A DNA stretch of 42,398 nt from Priapulus caudatus (lineage: Eukaryota; Priapulida; Priapulimorpha; Priapulimorphida; Priapulidae). Shown here piece after piece: positions 25,432-34,341 of the stretch. Where the stretch lies: assembly GCF_000485595.1 (NCBI RefSeq), contig NW_014577277.1, positions 195,945 to 238,342 of the forward strand. Direction: 5' to 3'. The notes beneath the pieces are model-generated. The model did no database searches. It was not told the origin of the DNA and saw only the letters and a list, made by a program, of their open reading frames with translations. Each line of letters begins with the position of its first letter. Positions within the stretch are counted from its first letter, which is position 1. A program made the translations under genes and the position numbers.

Positions 25432-28400
25432 CCATCATCATCATCACCACCATCATCATCATCATCACATGTATTATTATAAATGTTGAGAACATTTTCT
25501 ATCATCTGCAACTTTACATGCGGCAAATCTAGCATTATACGCGTATAGGCGCTGCTGTACGTAAAAGAAATGGACTTAGACTATAGTATATATGTTTTGA
25601 CAATAAAGTCAATAGGCCTGTACAAATTGGGTCTGCGTGTCAGGTTGACTGTACGCCTGTGTGTGTGCGTGCAATCGATAGCGGCTCTCTTTAATTAGGT
25701 AGCGGCTAGCATATCCCGGCATGAAGCTTTTACCTTATTGATGAGCCTTAGTTTGTCAATCTCGTTAAAAACCCATCCGATGCTGCCGTCGCCGCCGCAG
25801 ACGAGTAAACGAAACGAGTGGAAACGACGAAACAACCTTAACCTGAAACATATCGATTGACACAAGAGTAAATGTCAAACTATTAAGAGTACATTTAAAC
25901 TAAAGCCCGGCGCACACGTGAGTTATTTTACTCAAGTAAAATGACGCATGTGTCATTTTACTCACGTGTGCGGCGGATTTTCGTTGAGTAATTTGACTCA
26001 TGCGTCATTTTACTCACGTGTGCGGCGGATTTTCGTTGAGTAATTTGACTCATGCGTCATTTTACTTGAGTAAAATAACTCACGTGTGCGCCGGGCTTTA
26101 GCCACAATTAAATGGCATGCACACGCACGCACGCACGCTCGCACGCAACACACGCATAGACCATATACACTGTCACACTGTCCACTTATTACGGGGAACA
26201 TGTGTTTCTTACCGAATAATTAAGTGGTGTGCAATTTAGGCATGAATTGTATGCCACAACATGAAACTCTGCATGTAACAAGTAAGCACTGCTGATGCTA
26301 TTTAATCAGCCTATATATATAATAACGTACACATTTGACAGTTTCAGTAGTTTATGACTGTATGAATACACTAGTGAAAGCAGCTTTTTATGTAACAGCG
26401 ATATCGATTGATCGACTGTAGGCAGAATATCATCGTAGACTGATTGACATGGAAACTTATTATATAGTAACACCGGTAATACGAAGGTAGCAAGCAATCA
26501 CGGTTTTGTGGGTCAAAACACGCCAATTAAGAGATCAAATGAGACGTGAAGCCAAAACGTTCTGTCAACCACACAAAAATGTAACGCTGTTTTGCTGCCT
26601 CAATATACCACCTAATACAACACACAAACCACCTAATGGCTTCAACTTGGCCATTTTACTCACCCAAAGCTAGGTCCCCCATTCATGAGATCATACACTT
26701 GCGCTGGGTTGAGATTCTGCCGGAACCGATGAAGAAACTTCACGCCCTGGTTGTCACCGCTCTTAGAGTTGACAAACACGAGCAAAGGACTGCAGCCGAC
26801 AGGCGGCGTGACCTCATCCTCTAGATCTGTCTCTATGGAAGTGAGTGAGGTGGGCGGCATGACAGAGACCTTGCAGAGTCCCAGCGGACAGCCGACTGGG
26901 ATAGCTGACCTGCAGGATGTATGCACCTGAAGACGAAACAAATATTAATGAGATATAGGTGCGCGAGTACGGTCTTAAAGTGCCGCGGAAAGGATCTACG
27001 ATAAATTAGGTGCAATCTAATTGAAATTTATGCATTTACTTATACCATGCTATAATTATATTAGGTAGATATAATTATATTAGTACAGTGCAATTAATGC
27101 ATGATTTACATTCGCACATTTTTATGCCATGTAATAATAAGCTATTTATTTTAGAGCTCACAAACAGCCACGCGTGCTTTGGACTTTATCGTAAGAGTAG
27201 ACTTTACTATATCTACACGTATAGACGATGCAGGGTTATAGTTTTGCGATTTATGAACATTGCGGTGGACCTACCAAGGCTTTGCACCAGAGACAGCGCC
27301 AATCCTGCAGCCGTAATACTGAGCCACAGGTTTTATCACAGACGACGCACTTAGCACTGACTGGTAGATTTCCCTCCACCCACTGATGTGACATCGTTAT
27401 CTGCTGCAAAACAAAGCATAATTTTTGTGGACAGTATAAACGAGATATGCACCAGTTGATATGCTGAATGGATTTGTCCACATTGAAATCGAAATTTAAA
27501 TTTACTTTTGATCATAACCAACTATGTGTGTATTTATGAATCTGTGGTGGCTACATAAAAGACATAATGCATTGTAAAATATAATAGTCGACAGTGAAAT
27601 GTGAGCAACTCGTTGTCAGAGCAATAAGTAGAGGAATTGTAGGTATTCACAAAACCATACGTCCCTAAACATTTAATGACGCACACCTTAAGTAGTAGAT
27701 CTATATACTAAATATAGTACAGCAGATATGTGATATATTTCGACAGAATTGTGGGTTTGATGATAAAAGCATGGCATTTGGCACACAGTTAGGACATACC
27801 CTTAGGAATATTTTTGGATATAGGGACATTGCATATTTGTCCCATGGTAGCTTTGGCGGCCATTTTACAAAATGGCGGCCTCAATTTACCATTTTCGCCC
27901 ATAAGTTGAACTATATCAAGTATGGTTGGTGCAAAACACATTCTAGTGGATATATATCATTTGTTATTGACATGTTAAGCATAGGCCTCACGTGGACTTG
28001 AACACAATTATGTATGGTGGCCTAACAGCTAGGGACGCAAATGACGTTTTTCTTCCTTGTCATGATTATCATATCTGACAGATCTGTCTTGCTACATATG
28101 TAATAGAGTTCAGACATTGTGCATATCGTAAGCCTAGTATACACACATATATGACACTATGACACATATATACACATATAGGACACACTAGCGATTCTGT
28201 AAGCTGCCGCGCAGCGTATGTTTTCGCTCACGATTTTGGAACGCCGTAGAGTTGCGCGTGCAGCTGTACACATGATTGGCTGCTACCATTCGCGTTCAAA
28301 CGCGATTGTTCATTGTTAGGCGCGCTGGTGCTAGACTGGTACTCGCCCCCACCTCGTTTACTCGACCCCATCGAGTAACTAAGCCGAGAGGTGTGAGCGG

Positions 28401-31400
28401 GTACCAGTCTACGCTAGTGCAAGCGCATGCGCTGTATGCAAGCGATGAAAAACCGGGCAGAAATATTCAACATGCTGAATGCGAGCGATGCGCCGGGCGT
28501 ATGGGATTGCGAGCGATTCTGCTAATTCTTCTTTCAGGTCACGGTGGTGGTTTGCATCTGGTGGCTGTACACTAAAGGTATTTTGACTGACTGACAATGG
28601 CCAAACGTTTTATGGTATTGGACCCCACAGCGCCAGGCTCATCTGGTACACATCTTCCATATCTGACACATTGGACCAGTGTGTGTTATGTCAGAAAGAC
28701 ACCTCTGAGAAGCTATCTGTCCAGCTGAATCAAAGCGTAGCACTGGTGGTTCTGGGTACCAGACTCTTGCAGACAATCTCCTCGCCTTCAGCAAGATCGG
28801 ATGTCTGCCAAAGACTATAGATATCTCCAAACTGGATGATGGTGAGGGCATTCAAGCAACATTCGAGCACCACAGAGCCAGGTGGCATGATTCGTGTAGA
28901 CTCGAATACAACAAAACCCAACTGTTTCGAGCCGAGAAGAGGAAAACCTCCTGTGAGCACAGTGCAGATGTCCCAAGAAAGTACATACGTCAGAGTAGAG
29001 ACCAACCACAACCTTCAGTTTACAAGTGTTTCTTTTGTGACGGACAGGCGGGTAAGGAGACTCTGCACGAGGCTTCCACCTTTGAGCTTGATGCGCCGTG
29101 TCAGGAAATGTGCACTGAAACTAGAGGACAACACACTGTTGGCTAAACTAAGTGGAGGAGATCTTATAGCACAAGAGGCCAAGTACCATGTGAAGTGTCT
29201 AGCCTCCCTGTACAACAAAGCCAGAGGCACGCGAAGATGAATGAGGATCCAAACAAGACGTCGTAAATCACGGCATAGCCTGGCTGAACTGGTGTCCTAC
29301 ATTGAGGAAGCCCGTATGGACTCTACTGTGGCACCAGTGTTCAAGCTTTTAGACATCGCAACCCTGTACAACACCAGGCTGGAGCAGCTTGGAACAGTCT
29401 GTTTGCCGGATTCCACATCGAAAAGACATCATTCAACACTCTGGGCAACCTTCTTGATTGCAGTGGATGGACAGAAGCCCTGGTTCAGGCAGGAGTTGCT
29501 ACACCCGGGAACAGCCGACTCCTTCATCAAAGCCGCCCAGTGTGACGCGCACTCGATGGGCTCACAGGTCACAGCTAGTGTTCTGTATCTCCTTCGACAG
29601 GAGGGTTACACGCCCAATACCTGTGACGGGTTGGATGAGGACAGGTTCCAATGCAGTAGAAGTCTGGTGTGCTAGCCGAGCTGATACAAGTCCCCAGTTC
29701 AAGTTCTGGTCGATTATGCTGCAGCTGAACTGGAAATCAGATCTACGTGAGATCGGCTACGCGAGGCGACTTCATGCTCTACATCGATGCCTTGACCAAG
29801 CTTGTACCATGGTTCTTTGCCCTGGGCACCTAATTACGCAAGGTGGATCCAGTTCACTTGCGTGAGCATGGTGCACTGGAAGACAAGCATCCAGATGTGT
29901 TCGCAGAGTTCATGGCTGGAACTTCACAGTAAAGAAGACAACACAACCATTTCTCTGCTTTGGCCATCGACCAGGCACATGAGCCAGAATAACGCATCAG
30001 TGAAAGACAAGGCGGAGCAGTCGGCCTGACTAAGAATCCTGCAGCATTGCAGCGCTGGAGGTGTCCGGTCCTGAGATGCAAGAGTGATTGCAGAGTTCCG
30101 CGCCACAGCAGAGACGAGAACAAAGAAGCCTGATTCCATGACACCATGAGCAGAAAAGGCATACACAGCTGGCGTTGCTCGAGATGTAAGTCACTCTCCG
30201 GTGTCATGAGAGAAATGGGGAACCCTTCTGTGATGACAGCAATGATCTCCCTGTACTAGACAGGCAGGGAAACCTGGGCAGACCCCAGCAGTCCATCGAC
30301 ACTGTGCACCAGATCGAGAAGCTGGGGCAGGAGCCAGTACCACACGTATGTCAATGAGCGGGCTTGTGGACCAGACGAAGGCCATCACGACACGCACAAT
30401 CAGGAGAAACAACCTTCCTCTCTTCAGCCGACCTCGCAGTCAGAAAGAAAATCAAGAACCCAGCTTCAGCTGGCGTTGCTCAAGAATGACTGGCTCCCGT
30501 ATTCTCCGGTGTGTGCATTTCAGCCCAGATGCGTGATGGGAGAATATCGGACGACTTCTTTGCTCATGAGACCAGGCCTGTCCCCTTCCCTGTCACAGAT
30601 GGGCAAAATGAGACTGGCAGAAAGGTCTGACCTCGTGGTATGCTTAGAAGATATGATCCCTCCACAAGAGAATGTAGCCAGTCCTCACGTTGAAGTCATC
30701 ATCCTTGATGGAGCAGCTATCACCAACATGCTGGCACCTGGTGGTGCGAAGACGTTCTGTGACTATGCAACACAGGTTTTCTTGCCGTACATCACATCTC
30801 AGCTACAGCATGCAATCAAGTGGATGTCGTCTGGATGAATACCTGCCAGAATAGTTTTGAAGGCCGACACTCGAACAAAGAGAGGTCGAGGCATCCGGAG
30901 ACGGAGTCGAGCCATCTAGTTCCATACAGGAAACTGGCAGGCGCTTCCTACGGATCGACGAGAACAAGGTGGAGCTGTTCTCCTTCCTAGCGACGAGACT
31001 AGCTGCTCAAGAGACAGAGAAACAAGTCATCAGCACTCTCCACAAAGATGTGGTCTGTACGCAGGCCAGAGACATCGCGTGGTCTTGCTCCATGTACACA
31101 TGAAGAAGCAGATACCAGGATGCTGCTCACTGAAGATGCTGTGAAACAGGGCTACACCAAAGGTGTCGATCCGCACAGTTTGACACGGATTGTCGTAGTC
31201 CTTGTGCTGTGGCAGCAGCCGAACGCTGCTCAACATAGATGAGCTGTTGGTTGCTTCGTACCCTGGGAAGAGCTTTTAGGTACTTAGCAGCTCACGAGAA
31301 TGCCGCAGGCATTGGGGCTTGACAAGTGTCGTGGATTACCCTCATTTCATGCTTCCAACTGGTGTGATACGTGTCACACTTTGGAGGCAGGAGCAAAAAG

Positions 31401-33745
31401 ACTGCATGGGAGACTGAAAGGCCTGTGATGAGGTCACTGGCCGACCGTTCTGTGGCCTTGGGCCGCTACACCAAACCCCTCAATCGTAGATGACAGCCTG
31501 AGAGTCCTTGGAGCGTTTTTCGTCGTTCTCTGTCTCCTGTATGATCGCACTAGCAGCCACGAGCGTGTCACCGATGCACGTAAGCGACTCTTCACCAGAA
31601 GCGTCGAGCAATAGATGATCTCCGCCAACGATCGAAGCCCTCAGAGAGCACCATCAGTAGAACTGCCTACCAAGCTGGCTATTGTTGGGGCCAGATGATG
31701 GTTCCTGCGCGCAGAAATCCCATCCCTAGCGAAGGGGGTGGGTGAAGAGTGATACTGGCTGAACGTCTGCTGGACAACCCTCCCGGAGGCAACGCAAGTA
31801 TGCCGGCAACTTCTCAGATGCGGCTGCAAGAAGGGATGCAGAGGACAATGCAAGTGTTTGAAAGGCTGTACTCAAGTGCACGGCACTATGCCATCGCGGC
31901 GGACAGTGTGCTCGGACTAGATCTTGCAGTATCATGGATGGCTTTGTCTGCATGGGATTGTTATATTTCAATATGATGTAGACATGTACGCCACCTGACA
32001 ATGTAAGGGTAAAGATATAAATGTATGATAATATATAGAGGTAAACGCACTTCCAGTGGCAGTGCCAGTTTATGTTATAAACTGACATTTTCAGATTTGC
32101 AAAATACAGCACAAAACTCCATAAAAAAAAAAAATGTTGCGTATTGTTGCCTGATAGCCAAATGAATCGGTTAGTAAGATATATGACCTTGAATTGGCTC
32201 CGAGATTATATTTTAAGTGATTATTGCATCACTTACATGCATCTCCAGTTAAAAAGTTGCACAACTTCTAACAGTGATTATGTGTTATGTAATACCCGAT
32301 CACGGCCATTTTGTAAAATGGCCGCCATTTTGGCCCCAGGAGGAATATGCAATGTCCCTATATCCAAAAATATTCCTAGTGATATGTAATAAATGTGAGC
32401 CAAATTATATGCTTTTATCACCAAACCCACAATTTTTTCACATATCTGCTGCACTAATAACCAATGAGCTAAGAACTTTGAAAAAAATAAAAAATAAAAC
32501 AGCTTGCCACTGCAGTTGTTATGGATAATGGCGCTATGAGAGTAATCACAAGGCACATCACAGCATTCACTGACTCATGCACACTTACGATATCAAAAAG
32601 CAAATGCAACTTGGTTGTAATCTCTAATAATGACCAGTTCCGGAATATAATACCTGGCTAAGCCCATTAGCCAGGTGCGATAACGACTCGCAGGCGCGGA
32701 TTTAGGCCGGTTTGCACCAGTTTCCAGAAACCGGTCACAGGCCTCAAAATTCACCAGAATGCACCAAATATAGCCAAATTTTTAAAAAATTCCCCGGACC
32801 CCCCTAGCTGCAGAAGAACATATGGAAACTGGTCACCCAAATCCTCTGGATTCGCCCCTGACTCGGCAAAACATCTTTTGGTAAATCACTACGGTAATAC
32901 CGTTAGACTACCATTAGCATTACTATGGTGTAAGAACTTGTGTGAGATTTCTTACACCGGAAAATCAAACGGCGAATCAAGTAGTCTGGCAAACATGGCT
33001 GAAGGCATTACTCCCCTCTGTCAAGGTCATTTCAACCATGACTCTGACTAGAGAATAGATAACATGTGTGTGTACAGTACGCGAAGATTAAAAAAATAGA
33101 AGAAATACATAAACGGAAATGGAAAAGGAAAACAAGACCAGAGGAATTTCGACAGAGCGAATGTGAGAGTGGGGAAGGGAGAGGATAGGGAACGATGGCA
33201 TGCAACCTCGGGCAACAGAACTCTTCTTTCTTCGTAACCTGATCGCTTTCTCGATATACATACCCCATCATCATCCTCAATAATCTCTTTTCCTATCGAA
33301 GCTAGAGTTGTCCACTTGCAGGTGGTGACGGCCTTCACAGCACATCTTTTATGTGTTTTCAACTTGCACACTGTAATTAAACAGAATTTATATTAGGATT
33401 AAAGCGCTATAATTATTTATATACATACATCATTAAAGTTATAAAATCATGGTGTTATAATTAAGATGCTAAGATTTATGTTATATAAACAGAGGTGGTG
33501 CAAACACTAGAGTATAATGTGATATTATTGGCATAATACCTCAAATAATTTTATCAACGTTAATATGATGGTACAAGGATTGAAATACCAAGGATCGGCA
33601 AAAGGGATTACGCTGGATTAGGCTGTTTGATGTTAAAAATACACGAACGCATACAGTAATGTGATACTTGATAACAACAACAATTTTTTAATATAGCATG
33701 CCGTAATACTTATCATTATATTAATAATAATAATAATAATGATAT

Positions 33746-33784
<39 letters not shown>

Positions 33785-34309
33785 ACTAATAATTATTAGT
33801 GAGCTTATGAGCCAAGAATCAGCCTTGTAAAAAAGTTATAATTCAGTCACACATTAGCACACTAGGTCTTGTACAATCGAGTACATGGCACATTTTTTAC
33901 TGCTCTACAGCGACAATAAAACCCAGGGTATGTTGACGTTGCATCTAATCAGAGGTTAATATACTTAGTAATAACAAAATTGTCATTATTAACCACTGAT
34001 CTAGCTAATGATATCTGAGGGCAGCCAACTAATTTACGGCGACCAGAATCAACTGGAGGCACTGCAAAATCCTAACTCCATCACACGTTTTGCGTGCACA
34101 GGCGTACTCTATTGTGGCTGATGACGGATTAGAGACAGTCACAGCGAATGTGTTACTGAGGTGCAGATGATCATAATGATTACGACCATGCAGAAGGCAA
34201 TGGTTGGCACCTCTGAATTTTTTTGCTTTCACTGCACTGCGATGCGCCGCATTGTTAGAATTAAAATCGAACACGTACACACACGTACACGCACACTCGC
34301 ACACGCACA

Positions 34310-34341
<32 letters not shown>

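Larger units (their letters stand above)
27717..32454 (+). mobile_element. 4.7-kb TIR DNA transposon, degenerate, in the DGK C1 intron
   Basis: Both ends match as inverted repeats over about 170 bases. Left GTACAGCAGATATGTGA (27717-27733) pairs with the right end at 32454. Further in, ATTGTGGGTTTG, TGATAAAAGCAT, a long identical block containing GAATATTTTTGGATATAGGG, and a GGCCATTTTACAAAATGGC palindrome are shared. TA flanks both sides (27715-27716, 32455-32456). The interior carries one recognisable decayed gene on +. No standard transposase domain was recognised, so the superfamily is left open. Confidence 0.85.

Noticed and set aside
25170-25535. His-, Met- and Asp-run proteins
   Set aside because: ATC/ATT trinucleotide tract.
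30476-30838. An intact gene on + in the transposon
   Set aside because: It is one open fragment of a protein whose other blocks lie in different frames with stops between; treated as a pseudogene.
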